Positions 1 through 6,593 of a DNA stretch of 13,060 nucleotides are shown here, in pieces. The translations under genes and the position numbers were made by a program. Under the pieces are notes generated by a model. It did not search any database. It saw only the letters and a program-made list of their open reading frames with translations, and was not told where the DNA came from. Origin of the DNA: an uncultured Lachnospiraceae bacterium (GTDB lineage Bacteria; Bacillota_A; Clostridia; Lachnospirales; Lachnospiraceae); the NCBI GenBank assembly GCA_947178085.1, contig CAMWWS010000035.1:1-13060 (forward strand), written 5' to 3'. How positions within the stretch are numbered: the first letter of the stretch is position 1; each line of letters opens with the position of its first letter.

Positions 1-161
1 GAATATTGAGAACACTCAATGAAGAAGGCAGAACGGTTATTCTGATAACACATGACAATGAAATAGCGGAGCAGGCAAAGAGGGTTATTAAGATTATTGA
101 CGGAAAGATTGTTCATGATTCAGGATGTCAGAAGGAACCTTCTGATAACGGGCAGTTGTAG
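1..161 (+). CDS. ABC transporter ATP-binding protein, C-terminal fragment
   Basis: Only the last 52 codons are in the window, read from base 3 to the TAG at 159-161; the rest lies upstream of base 1. The fragment reads ILRTLNEEGRTVILITHDNE and continues into a short helix and a DGKIV turn. The ITHD tetrapeptide carries the switch (H-loop) histidine of ABC ATPases, and the following A..A.RVIKIIDGKIV is the usual end of MacB/LolD-type nucleotide-binding domains. It would hydrolyse ATP in the cytoplasm to power the exporter formed with the adaptor and permease encoded next; the gap to the adaptor start is 26 bp, so they are very likely one operon. Family level is secure from the H-loop and the context. 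The substrate cannot be read. Confidence 0.88.
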   Translation, partial: ILRTLNEEGRTVILITHDNEIAEQAKRVIKIIDGKIVHDSGCQKEPSDNGQL

Positions 162-175
162 ATATACATAAACGG

Positions 176-180
176 GAGGG
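176..180 (+). promoter_or_regulatory. Ribosome binding site of the adaptor gene
   Basis: GAGGG within AACGGGAGGG ends 7 nt before the ATG at 188. It fixes that ATG as the start. Confidence 0.7.
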
Positions 181-187
181 TAAAATT

Positions 188-1630
188 ATGGAAAAGAAAG
201 AAAAGGAAAAAGTACCTATGGATCAGTCAAAGAAGAAAAAGATAAGAAAGATAATAAGAAGAACTGTTATCGGAGTAATTTTAGTTGCTATAATTGCTTT
301 TATAGCCATGAATTCCATTATGGCAAAAAATGCACCTGCAATAGTATATGTTACCCCGGTTGAAAGAGATGATGTCGAGCAGATACTCAGTACAAGCGGA
401 ACGGTGAAAACGGAGGAGAGTAAGGTATATTTTTCAACTATGGCAATAGAAATTGCACAGGTGAATGTGGCGTTGGGAGACAACGTGAAAAAAGAACAAA
501 TGCTTTTGGCATATGATGCGGAAGCGCTGGAGAATGAAAAATTGTTGGCGCAGCTGCGTATAGAAGCAAACGAAGGCGGCTATACAAGCTCAATATCCAA
601 AAACAATGAATTCATAAATGAGCTTGGAGAGGCAAAATTTAATCTGGATATACTGGAATTACAGATTGCATATGCAGAAAACTGCATAAAAGAATTGAAT
701 AAGAAAATTACGGATAAACAGGATCGGCTGGCTAAGGATGGAACTAATCTGCAGATTTCACTTATAGATTGGTCAGATCAGCCGGATTCAGATGAATATA
801 TTGAATTACAGAAACAGATTCAGTGGAATACTTATGAGCAACAGCATAATAAAGAAATTGAGGAATGGCAAAGAGAAATAGAAACATATCAGGAAACCGT
901 TACTGCCTGTAAAGAATATAAGGCGGAGATGGAAAGCCAGAAAAACACTTCCGAAAACAGTATTCTGGACAGCGGCAGTAAGGAGCAGATGTCGGCCAAC
1001 AGACAGATAGAAAATATCAATGCGACGGAGACCCTGACATCTATAGAAGAGATAGAAAACGGTATACTTGCTGATTTTGACGGAGTTGTAACGGAACTTA
1101 ACGTAGTGGAGGGAGATACTCCTATGGCGGGAGCACAGATGCTTGTATTGGAGAGCACTGAAAAGGTTAAGGTAGAGATTTCCGTATCTAAGTATGATTT
1201 GGAGAAAATAGCGCTGGGTCAGGAAGCTGAAGTGACTATTGCAGGAAATACATATAACGGCGTTGTGTCGAAGATAAACGGTATGGCAACGACAAATGCC
1301 AGCGGCGCAGCTGTGGTAGGTGCGGAAATTCAAATAAAAAATCCGGATTCCGATATTTTCCTCGGAGTCGAAGCAAAAGTAAAGATTAATACTTCTGTTG
1401 CAAAACAGGTGCTGGTTGTTCCGATAGAAGTAGTAAACAGCGATAAAGAAGGTGATTTTGTCTATGCGGTAGAGGATGGTATATTGCTGAAAAAGCGTAT
1501 TGTTACTGGGATTTCATCCGATAGTTACTGCGAGGTTAAGGAAGGGCTGAATGAAGGGGATCAGGTTGTAAGCAATGTAACGGTAGATATGGTTGAAGGA
1601 ATGACGGTAACAGCTGTTATGGAATATTGA
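188..1630 (+). CDS. Membrane-fusion / periplasmic-adaptor-like subunit of a MacAB-type ABC exporter (HlyD family)
   Basis: 480 residues. A Lys/Arg-rich cytoplasmic N-terminus (about 1-26) precedes one membrane anchor (about 27-41), so the bulk faces outside. A first half-lipoyl segment around 87-108 (VNVALGDNVKKEQMLLAYD) leads into a long charged, glutamate/lysine-rich helical hairpin (about 110-280, coiled-coil-like). The second half-lipoyl segment follows near 288-320 (GVVTELNVVEGDTPMAGAQ), then a beta-barrel domain (VEISVSKYDLEKIALGQEAEV) and a membrane-proximal domain ending near LNEGDQVV. This order is that of MacA/HlyD adaptors. In a Gram-positive cell such a protein would bridge the permease to the cell wall side, often in export of peptides or other amphiphiles; the cargo is unknown. 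It lies between the ATPase fragment and the permease with short gaps, which supports a three-gene operon. Confidence 0.9.
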   Translation: MEKKEKEKVPMDQSKKKKIRKIIRRTVIGVILVAIIAFIAMNSIMAKNAPAIVYVTPVERDDVEQILSTSGTVKTEESKVYFSTMAIEIAQVNVALGDNVKKEQMLLAYDAEALENEKLLAQLRIEANEGGYTSSISKNNEFINELGEAKFNLDILELQIAYAENCIKELNKKITDKQDRLAKDGTNLQISLIDWSDQPDSDEYIELQKQIQWNTYEQQHNKEIEEWQREIETYQETVTACKEYKAEMESQKNTSENSILDSGSKEQMSANRQIENINATETLTSIEEIENGILADFDGVVTELNVVEGDTPMAGAQMLVLESTEKVKVEISVSKYDLEKIALGQEAEVTIAGNTYNGVVSKINGMATTNASGAAVVGAEIQIKNPDSDIFLGVEAKVKINTSVAKQVLVVPIEVVNSDKEGDFVYAVEDGILLKKRIVTGISSDSYCEVKEGLNEGDQVVSNVTVDMVEGMTVTAVMEY

Positions 1631-1673
1631 TTCCTGCTTTGATTTGGTAAAGAGAAAAGGGAGTAATATATAG

Positions 1674-2894
1674 ATGGCACAGATATTTGAATATATTAAA
1701 ATCGCCCTGATGAATATTAAAAGCAATAAAGGCCGCTCTGTTCTTACCATGCTCGGTATTATTATAGGTATTGCCTCGGTAATTATGGTTATGGCAATCG
1801 GAAACGGCGTAAGGGAACAGATTAATGATGAATTGGAAAGCATCGGAAGCGGATTGATCGAGTTGATGCTGGATACCACATTGGAAAGCACTACTATGAG
1901 ATTTGCACAGGAAGACTTTGATCTGATTCAGGAAAAAGTCGAGCATGTGAAGGGCGCAACGCCGGTCATGGGAGCATGGGGAACAGCTGATGGACCTAAG
2001 GGCAACTTTGAGGCTATGGCTACGGCAGGAAATGAGGGCTTGCAGTATTATTCAGGTAATGGAGGAAATGTAGTCAAAGGAAGGTATTTTACAAAGGCGG
2101 ATGCAGAAAGCGGTAACAGGGTATGTGTGATCCCCGAAAGCAGCGCGGTAAGTTTGTTCGGAACGACAGACGTGGTGGGCTTAAGTTTTGAATTGACATT
2201 ATACGGAGATTCGCAGGAACTGACTATAGTGGGCATTCGTGAAGACAATGCCACAAGTTTTGTCAACAGCGGTGCAAATCAGACTGTTAACGTGGAACTT
2301 CCGATATCTGTAATGGGTAATGATTTTTATTTTTATATAGATGAATTCAGTGATATGGCGATTTTTGCCGAATCTACGGAATATTGTACGGAAGTGGCTC
2401 AGAATGCGGTAAGGCTGTTAGAGAATAAATATCAGGTGCGCGGCGAGAACCAGATTATAGTACAAAGTATTACTGATATGTCAGCAGAAGTCGGCAGTAT
2501 TTTGGGAATTGTTACGGTTTTTGTTTCTCTTGTAGCAGCAATATCGCTGCTGGTCGGCGGAATCGGCGTCATGAATATAATGTTGGTATCTGTGACCGAG
2601 CGCACAAGGGAAATCGGTATACGTAAGGCATTGGGGGCAAGAACAGGCTCTATCTTACTGCAATTTCTGGCGGAAGCCGGGATTATAACCATGCTCGGCG
2701 GTGTTATAGGAATTGCACTCGGTATAATGCTTGGTAATCTGATATGCTCTATTATAGGACTTACTGCAAGTACACAAATATCCACAATTATCGGCGCTAC
2801 TTTATTCTCTTCTGCAGTCGGAATTTTCTTCGGTATCTATCCGGCTAAAAAGGCGGCGAAATTAAGCCCGATTGAAGCGCTTCGACATGAATGA
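1674..2894 (+). CDS. MacB/FtsX-type ABC transporter permease
   Basis: 406 residues, the usual length for a MacB-like permease that lacks a fused ATPase. The N-terminus has the family hallmark RSVLTMLGIIIGIASVI in transmembrane helix 1 (about 22-42). A large extracytoplasmic domain (about 45-270) follows. The C-terminal FtsX domain holds three more membrane helices, with the conserved cytoplasmic loop TERTREIGIRKALGAR just after the second helix and a PAKKAAKLSPIEALRHE tail. MacB-type permeases move substrates by mechanotransmission rather than by a classical channel. AGGGAG lies about 10 nt before the ATG, and the gap to the adaptor stop is 43 bp. With the ATPase and adaptor it completes a MacAB-like exporter. 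Drug, peptide or lipid cargo cannot be told apart from sequence alone. Confidence 0.92.
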   Translation: MAQIFEYIKIALMNIKSNKGRSVLTMLGIIIGIASVIMVMAIGNGVREQINDELESIGSGLIELMLDTTLESTTMRFAQEDFDLIQEKVEHVKGATPVMGAWGTADGPKGNFEAMATAGNEGLQYYSGNGGNVVKGRYFTKADAESGNRVCVIPESSAVSLFGTTDVVGLSFELTLYGDSQELTIVGIREDNATSFVNSGANQTVNVELPISVMGNDFYFYIDEFSDMAIFAESTEYCTEVAQNAVRLLENKYQVRGENQIIVQSITDMSAEVGSILGIVTVFVSLVAAISLLVGGIGVMNIMLVSVTERTREIGIRKALGARTGSILLQFLAEAGIITMLGGVIGIALGIMLGNLICSIIGLTASTQISTIIGATLFSSAVGIFFGIYPAKKAAKLSPIEALRHE

Positions 2895-2918
2895 GAATAT
2901 TACCTGTAGGATATAGTC

Positions 2919-2946
2919 TTGCACTTTGTCCGAAATTCAGTATAAT
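2919..2946 (+). promoter_or_regulatory. Candidate sigma-A promoter (TTGCAC - 16 bp - TATAAT)
   Basis: A perfect -10 TATAAT at 2941-2946 lies 16 bp after TTGCAC at 2919-2924. The predicted start, near 2953, falls only about 10 bp before the intrinsic terminator at 2963-2989. It could serve the 3118 gene through read-through, make a tiny RNA, or be a chance match in A/T-rich DNA. Confidence 0.45.
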
Positions 2947-2962
2947 AATAAAGTAACTATAG

Positions 2963-2989
2963 AAAAGCACCTGCAATGTAGGTGTTTTT
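2963..2989 (+). terminator. Intrinsic terminator after the exporter operon
   Basis: A stem of AAAAGCACCTGC and GTAGGTGTTTTT closes on an AAT loop, with two G-U pairs, and its 3' side runs into a T5 tract. The A-rich 5' side makes it potentially bidirectional. It lies 68 bp after the permease stop. Confidence 0.75.
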
Positions 2990-3013
2990 CGCAGTATAGA
3001 AAACTCATGGATA

Positions 3014-3047
3014 TAGCCTAGAAAGACAAAGGACGAAGGGCAGGCTA
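3014..3047 (+). repeat. Inverted repeat TAGCCT ... AGGCTA in the leader of the 3118 gene
   Basis: Six-base arms at 3014-3019 and 3042-3047 enclose a purine-rich 22-nt loop. It abuts the next hairpin directly, so three hairpins stand in series before the gene at 3118. Alone it is a weak structure. Confidence 0.35.
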
Positions 3048-3101
3048 GTGTGAAAAATAGATTTTTCACACGCAAATTTGTGCTTGAGGGCACAAATTCG
3101 C
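3048..3101 (+). repeat. Tandem double-hairpin element, copy 1
   Basis: Hairpin A (3048-3071) has perfect arms GTGTGAAAAAT and ATTTTTCACAC around AG. Hairpin B (3072-3101) has arms GCAAATTTGTGC and GCACAAATTCGC around TTGAGG, with a single A-C mismatch. No base separates the two, and the element ends 16 bp before the ATG at 3118. There is no T-tract, so it is not a classical terminator. Hairpin A recurs before the gene at 5402 and hairpin B before 16S rRNA, which suggests a dispersed repeat family. Confidence 0.7.
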
Positions 3102-3117
3102 AGGTTGAGATAGGAGT

Positions 3118-3609
3118 ATGGATATTAATATGGAAATCGAATTTGATGTAAAGATGAAGGCAGGCATTTTATACGACTATTTGATGCATCATACTTTCAG
3201 CAGTTTTTCCGGTATATTCGGAGCGGTTGTAGGTGCATTGATGGTTATTGCTTTTTTTTCAAACAGACAGATACTCTTTCTGGCTGCGGGAGTAATTATT
3301 CTAATTTACCAGCCGTGGACGCTTTTTCTGCGTTCCAGACAGCAGATGGTAAACAATCCGGCATTTAAGAAGCCATTGCATTACAAGCTGACGGAAGAGG
3401 GAATCGAGGTATCTCAGGAGGACGCGACGGAAAGCCAGAAATGGGAAGATATGTATAAAGCCGTTTCTACGGGGAGCAGCATCATTGTATATACTTCGCG
3501 GATAAACGCATGCATTTTTCCTAAAAAGGATCTTGGAGAGAATAAGTATAAAGTGATAGAAATGATTTCTACTCATATGCCGGCGAAGCGCGTTAAAATA
3601 AGAGGGTAA
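3118..3609 (+). CDS. YcxB-like membrane protein
   Basis: 163 residues. The N-terminal MEIEFDVKMKAGILYDYL is a short beta-strand and helix typical of YcxB-like proteins. Two hydrophobic helices follow (about 30-47 and 51-69), separated by a SNRQ turn. The C-terminal soluble part has the family pattern: a hydrophobic-polar strand YKLTEEGIEVS, an aromatic W-E-D-M segment (KWEDMYKAVSTGSSIIVY), and a late IFPKKDL, where these proteins usually read LPKR. The function of this family is not established, and I assign none. AGGAG at 3112-3116 is only 1 nt from the ATG at 3118 but 13 nt from the in-frame ATG at 3130, so the start is uncertain; the shorter form would begin MEIEF. The leader holds three hairpins in series. 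tsaE begins 45 bp downstream. Confidence 0.72.
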   Translation: MDINMEIEFDVKMKAGILYDYLMHHTFSSFSGIFGAVVGALMVIAFFSNRQILFLAAGVIILIYQPWTLFLRSRQQMVNNPAFKKPLHYKLTEEGIEVSQEDATESQKWEDMYKAVSTGSSIIVYTSRINACIFPKKDLGENKYKVIEMISTHMPAKRVKIRG

Positions 3610-3654
3610 AATTAAGGGCAAATTGGATATTTAGCTGCTGATAAGGGTGCAAAG

Positions 3655-4089
3655 ATGAAGCAGATTATTGAAACTCATAGTACACAGGAAACGTTTGAAT
3701 TCGGGAAAAAAATTGGAGAGCGTGCAAGGGCGGGTGAGGTATATTCCCTGATTGGAGATTTGGGAGTAGGTAAGACCGTTTTTACACAGGGAGTAGCAAG
3801 CGGATTGGAAATTAAGGAATCTGTGAACAGCCCCACTTTTACAATTATGCAGGTCTATGACGAGGGAAGACTGCCTTTTTACCATTTCGACGTATATCGA
3901 ATCGGCGATATTGAGGAGATGGATGAGATAGGTTATGACGAATACCTCTATGGAGATGGAGTTTGCCTGATTGAATGGGCGAACCTGATTGAAGAGATTC
4001 TGCCGAAAAAATATATAAGGATTACAATTGAGAAAAATCTTGAAAAAGGTTTTGAATACAGGAAAATTACGGTGGAAGAGATTAACTGA
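3655..4089 (+). CDS. tsaE: tRNA t6A biosynthesis ATPase TsaE
   Basis: 144 residues, close to the usual TsaE length of about 150. The Walker A motif GDLGVGKT is at residues 34-41, the SPTF switch-like motif at 59-62, the HFDVYR segment at 77-82 and the LIEW motif at 105-108; this set is diagnostic for TsaE. The protein is a cytoplasmic ATPase that binds the TsaB-TsaD dimer and is needed for repeated rounds of threonylcarbamoyl transfer to A37 of tRNAs reading ANN codons. AAGGG at 3643-3647 lies 7 nt before the ATG. tsaB starts 19 bp after its stop and rimI follows, the common Firmicutes order tsaE-tsaB-rimI. tsaD lies about 3 kb further on in this window. The fourth enzyme, TsaC/Sua5, is not in view. 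Confidence 0.95.
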   Translation: MKQIIETHSTQETFEFGKKIGERARAGEVYSLIGDLGVGKTVFTQGVASGLEIKESVNSPTFTIMQVYDEGRLPFYHFDVYRIGDIEEMDEIGYDEYLYGDGVCLIEWANLIEEILPKKYIRITIEKNLEKGFEYRKITVEEIN

Positions 4090-4108
4090 GAGGAGCTGGG
4101 TTATCAGA

Positions 4109-4819
4109 ATGAGGCTGGTCGCGATAGATAGTTCAGGGTTGGTGGCTTCCGTAGCGGTTATAGAAGATGATATATTGGCTGCGGAATATACAATTCAATA
4201 TAAAAAGACGCATTCGCAGACTTTACTGCCGATGCTTGATGAAATCCGGAATATGATAGAACTTGATTTTGATAAGGTGGATGGAATTGCGGTCGCGGCT
4301 GGACCGGGTTCTTTTACGGGACTTCGTATCGGCTCTGCGACTGCTAAAGGGCTGTCTTTAGCTGCGGGCATACCGATTGTGGCGGTTCCGACGGTGGAGG
4401 GACTTGCTTATAATTTATACGGAACCGATAAAATCGTTTGTCCAATCATGGATGCCAAAAGAAATCAGGTCTATACCGGGATTTATGAGTTTGTAAAAGA
4501 TAAAGATGCCTATAGCTTACATAGTATAAAAGAGCAATGCGCTATAGCTTTTGATGAAATAGCTTTTGCATTGAATGAAATCGGAAGGGAAGTAATCTTT
4601 CTGGGAGACGGGGTTCCTGTTTACAGGGAAAGAATGAAAGAAGTGATGCAGGTGTCATATACCTTTGCACCGGCACATATGAACAGGCAGCGTGCGGCAA
4701 GCATAGGAGCGCTTGGCACTATCTATTATGCTCAGGGGAAAACCCAGAGCGGCGCGGAACATTCCCCGGAATATCTGCGGTTGTCGCAGGCGGAACGCGA
4801 ACGGAAAGAACGGGAATAG
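4109..4819 (+). CDS. tsaB: tRNA t6A biosynthesis scaffold protein TsaB
   Basis: 236 residues from ATG 4109. The frame stays open back to 4028, but that would overlap tsaE by 62 bp and add 27 residues unlike any TsaB; starting at 4109 gives the standard N-terminus MRLVAIDSS. GAGGAGC at 4089-4095 lies somewhat far, 13 nt before the ATG. Diagnostic motifs are THSQTLLPML and GPGSFTGLRIG (about residues 67-77), followed by the DAKRNQVYTG strand of the ASKHA fold. TsaB is a catalytically inactive paralogue of TsaD; it dimerises with TsaD and is required for t6A synthesis in bacteria. It follows tsaE and is only 3 bp from rimI, so the three are surely cotranscribed. Confidence 0.95.
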   Translation: MRLVAIDSSGLVASVAVIEDDILAAEYTIQYKKTHSQTLLPMLDEIRNMIELDFDKVDGIAVAAGPGSFTGLRIGSATAKGLSLAAGIPIVAVPTVEGLAYNLYGTDKIVCPIMDAKRNQVYTGIYEFVKDKDAYSLHSIKEQCAIAFDEIAFALNEIGREVIFLGDGVPVYRERMKEVMQVSYTFAPAHMNRQRAASIGALGTIYYAQGKTQSGAEHSPEYLRLSQAERERKERE

Positions 4820-4822
4820 CAT

Positions 4823-5269
4823 ATGAATACAGACGGGCTGCATATTAGAGAGATGGAACTGACAGATGTAGAGCGAATCAGCCAATTGGAAGAGGAAACT
4901 TTTTCCATGCCGTGGTCACGGGACGCTTTTAAAGAAATGATTGAAAAGGAAGACGCCAGGTACTATGTGGCTGAACTTAACGGGCAGGTCGTCGGCGGAT
5001 GCGGATTACTTTTAGTGGCAGGAGAGGGAAATATTACCAATGTTGTCATAGATAAAAATGTGAGAAATAAGGGAATCGGAACGAAATTACTCAAATTCAT
5101 GATTGATGACGGATATCTGAACGGTCTTAACGCTTTTACTCTGGAAGTACGTGTAAGCAATGCGGCGGCAATTCATGTTTATGAAAAATTGGGATTTTTT
5201 TCCGAAGGAATTCGTCCAAACTTCTATGAAAAACCGACTGAAGATGCTATGATAATGTGGAAGAGATAG
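4823..5269 (+). CDS. rimI: GNAT-family N-acetyltransferase, ribosomal protein bS18 alanine acetyltransferase RimI
   Basis: 148 residues, the normal RimI length. The signature F(S)MPWS..AF at 27-36 is typical of RimI. The acetyl-CoA pyrophosphate loop is V.RNKGIGTKLL (80-90), followed by LEVRVSNAAAIHVYEKLGF (107-125) and the C-terminal RPNFYEKPTEDAMIM. RimI acetylates the N-terminal alanine of ribosomal protein S18 in E. coli and may have broader N-terminal targets elsewhere. Its position directly after tsaB is widespread in Firmicutes, though the functional link between the two is not understood. The gap to tsaB is 3 bp, so translation is probably coupled; the Shine-Dalgarno match (CGGGAA) is weak. 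A weak terminator-like hairpin follows at 5271-5299. Confidence 0.92.
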   Translation: MNTDGLHIREMELTDVERISQLEEETFSMPWSRDAFKEMIEKEDARYYVAELNGQVVGGCGLLLVAGEGNITNVVIDKNVRNKGIGTKLLKFMIDDGYLNGLNAFTLEVRVSNAAAIHVYEKLGFFSEGIRPNFYEKPTEDAMIMWKR

Positions 5270-5270
5270 G

Positions 5271-5299
5271 AAACAGTTAAAGTATTTACCACTGTTTTT
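5271..5299 (+). terminator. Weak terminator-like hairpin after rimI
   Basis: AAACAGT and ACTGTTT form a 7-bp stem around a 13-nt loop, followed by TT and then G. The stem is short and A/T-rich, so termination would be partial at best. Its T-rich 3' arm also covers the expected -35 area of the next promoter. Confidence 0.35.
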
Positions 5300-5312
5300 G
5301 CATACGACAGAC

Positions 5313-5321
5313 TGTTATAAT
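5313..5321 (+). promoter_or_regulatory. Extended -10 promoter TGTTATAAT for the small CxxC gene and RNase Z
   Basis: A perfect TATAAT at 5316-5321 is preceded by TG plus one base, the extended -10 configuration. No good -35 is found at 16-18 bp (TGTTTT is the best), which fits an extended -10 promoter. The start would lie near 5328, giving a ~75-nt leader that contains the double hairpin at 5338-5375. Confidence 0.6.
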
Positions 5322-5337
5322 GGTATCGGACTTAAGA

Positions 5338-5375
5338 GTGAAAAATAAGCTTTTCACACATATGCGTGCATATGT
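5338..5375 (+). repeat. Tandem double-hairpin element, copy 2
   Basis: Hairpin A has arms GTGAAAA (5338-5344) and TTTTCAC (5351-5357). Hairpin B follows at once as a perfect palindrome, ACATATGC GT GCATATGT (5358-5375). The GTGAAAAATA...TTTTCACAC sequence of hairpin A matches copy 1 at 3048, whereas hairpin B differs in sequence but keeps its place and pairing. It lies in the 5' leader of the gene at 5402, ending 11 nt before the ribosome binding site. Confidence 0.65.
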
Positions 5376-5401
5376 TATGCAAGAATAGGGGATGGATAAA
5401 T

Positions 5402-5653
5402 ATGAGGACTTATCTCAATAAAAAGGAAACTAAACTTGCGGCGGTTATCTGTAATTGCTGTAAAAAAGAATTATTGGTAGAAAATGGAATTTTAAAGGAA
5501 GAATGTATTCATATTTCGCATGATTTCGGTTATTTCAGTAAAAGGGACGGCGAAACACAGTCTTTTGATCTGTGTGAGGGCTGTTACGAAAAAATGACGG
5601 AAACATTTCAGATTCCGGCGGAAATTAAGGAAAGAAAGGAATTGTTGTGTTAG
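5402..5653 (+). CDS. Small protein with two CxxC-type pairs, unknown function
   Basis: 83 residues from ATG 5402, chosen because AGGGGAT at 5387-5393 sits 8 nt upstream; the frame is also open to a GTG at 5366, but that lies inside the palindromic hairpin. The protein begins MRTYLNKKETKLAAVICNCC. It contains C17, C19 and C20 (CNCCKK), then C32, and later CEGC near residues 58-61, so it may bind zinc through a CxxC...CxxC knuckle. I recall similar short proteins as conserved hypotheticals in Lachnospiraceae but know no function. There is no signal peptide and no membrane segment. Its last 7 bases overlap the start of the RNase Z gene, so the two are translationally coupled. A separate promoter and a hairpin-rich leader precede it. 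Confidence 0.75.
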   Translation: MRTYLNKKETKLAAVICNCCKKELLVENGILKEECIHISHDFGYFSKRDGETQSFDLCEGCYEKMTETFQIPAEIKERKELLC

Positions 5654-6558
5654 ATATTTGTTTGCTTGGAACGGGAGGCATGATGCCTCTGCCATACAGA
5701 TGGCTCACTTCGCTTATGGCAAGATATAACGGAAAAAGTATATTGATAGACTGCGGAGAAGGTACGCAGATTGCCATGAAAGAGAAGGGGTGGAGCCCTA
5801 AACCGATTGATATTATATGTTTTACACATTTTCATGCGGATCATATAAGCGGACTGCCGGGAATGCTCCTGACAATGGGGAATGCAGAGCGGACAGAGCC
5901 GCTTCTTGTGATTGGACCAAGGGGGCTTACGAAAGTGGTGTCTGCGCTTCGTATAATCGCACCGGAGCTTCCCTTTAACATAGAATGTCTGGAATTGACG
6001 GAAGCTGAGCAGACATTGCAGTTTGACGGTTTCAGGATAGAAGCGTTTAAGGTCAATCACAATACGATTTGCTACGGATATAATATAGTGGTTGAAAGGA
6101 TAGGAAAATTTGATGTAGAACAGGCGAAGGCGCGTGGAATAGACGTAAGATATTGGAACAGGCTGCAGAAGGGCGAAACAATAGAGACCGAACAGGGCCT
6201 GCTTACGCCGGATATGGTGATAGGTCCGCCAAGAAAAGGTATAAAGCTTACATATTGTACGGATACAAGGCCAACTGACAGTATTGTCAGAAATGCTGAA
6301 GGTGCAGATTTATTCATATGCGAAGGCATGTATGGAGAGCCTGATAAAGTGCAGAAGGCAAAGGAACATAAACACATGACCTTCTATGAAGCCGCTGAGC
6401 TGGCAAAGGCGGCAAATGTCCGCGAATTGTGGCTGACTCACTACAGTCCTTCACTCATTCGTGCGGAAGATTATATGGGTGAAGTAAGGAAAATTTTTCC
6501 AAATGCACTTGCGGGAAAAGACGGAAAGAGTGTAGACTTATTATATACAGAGGATTAA
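5647..6558 (+). CDS. rnz: Ribonuclease Z (tRNA 3' endonuclease), metallo-beta-lactamase fold
   Basis: 303 residues starting at GTG 5647, inside the end of the preceding gene; AGGA lies 6 nt upstream. The metal motif THFHADH (H61, H63, D65, H66) is followed by SGLPG, as in RNase Z. Further likely ligands are H138 (VNHNT.CYGY), D206 (TDTRP) and H265 (LTHYSP), with H243 in HKHMT. The exosite-like stretch GKFDVEQAKARGI and the PPRKG segment before TDTRP match RNase Z rather than other MBL hydrolases. The enzyme cuts precursor tRNAs after the discriminator base when no CCA is encoded, which fits the two tRNA-Ser genes in this window. In most family members the metal-binding strand reads GDTRP; here it reads TDTRP. 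The length agrees with bacterial RNase Z (about 307). Confidence 0.87.
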   Translation: MLDICLLGTGGMMPLPYRWLTSLMARYNGKSILIDCGEGTQIAMKEKGWSPKPIDIICFTHFHADHISGLPGMLLTMGNAERTEPLLVIGPRGLTKVVSALRIIAPELPFNIECLELTEAEQTLQFDGFRIEAFKVNHNTICYGYNIVVERIGKFDVEQAKARGIDVRYWNRLQKGETIETEQGLLTPDMVIGPPRKGIKLTYCTDTRPTDSIVRNAEGADLFICEGMYGEPDKVQKAKEHKHMTFYEAAELAKAANVRELWLTHYSPSLIRAEDYMGEVRKIFPNALAGKDGKSVDLLYTED

Positions 6559-6582
6559 CCGTAAGCCATATTGCATAAGAAC

Positions 6583-6588
6583 GGAGGG
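6583..6588 (+). promoter_or_regulatory. Ribosome binding site that selects a GTG start
   Basis: GGAGGG lies 5 nt before GTG 6594, with no ATG nearby in frame. Confidence 0.75.
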
Positions 6589-6593
6589 TTACA

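Noticed and set aside
806..1333. A 175-codon open frame on the minus strand inside the adaptor gene
   Set aside because: It is opposite a clear gene, has no domain features or ribosome binding site, and arises from the codon pattern of the + strand gene.
3072..3101. The hairpin before the YcxB-like gene as a terminator or riboswitch
   Set aside because: There is no T-tract, and none of the conserved cores of riboswitches or T-boxes that I know is present.
4028..4108. An upstream start for tsaB at 4028
   Set aside because: It would overlap tsaE by 62 bp and add 27 residues unlike any TsaB; ATG 4109 gives the canonical N-terminus.
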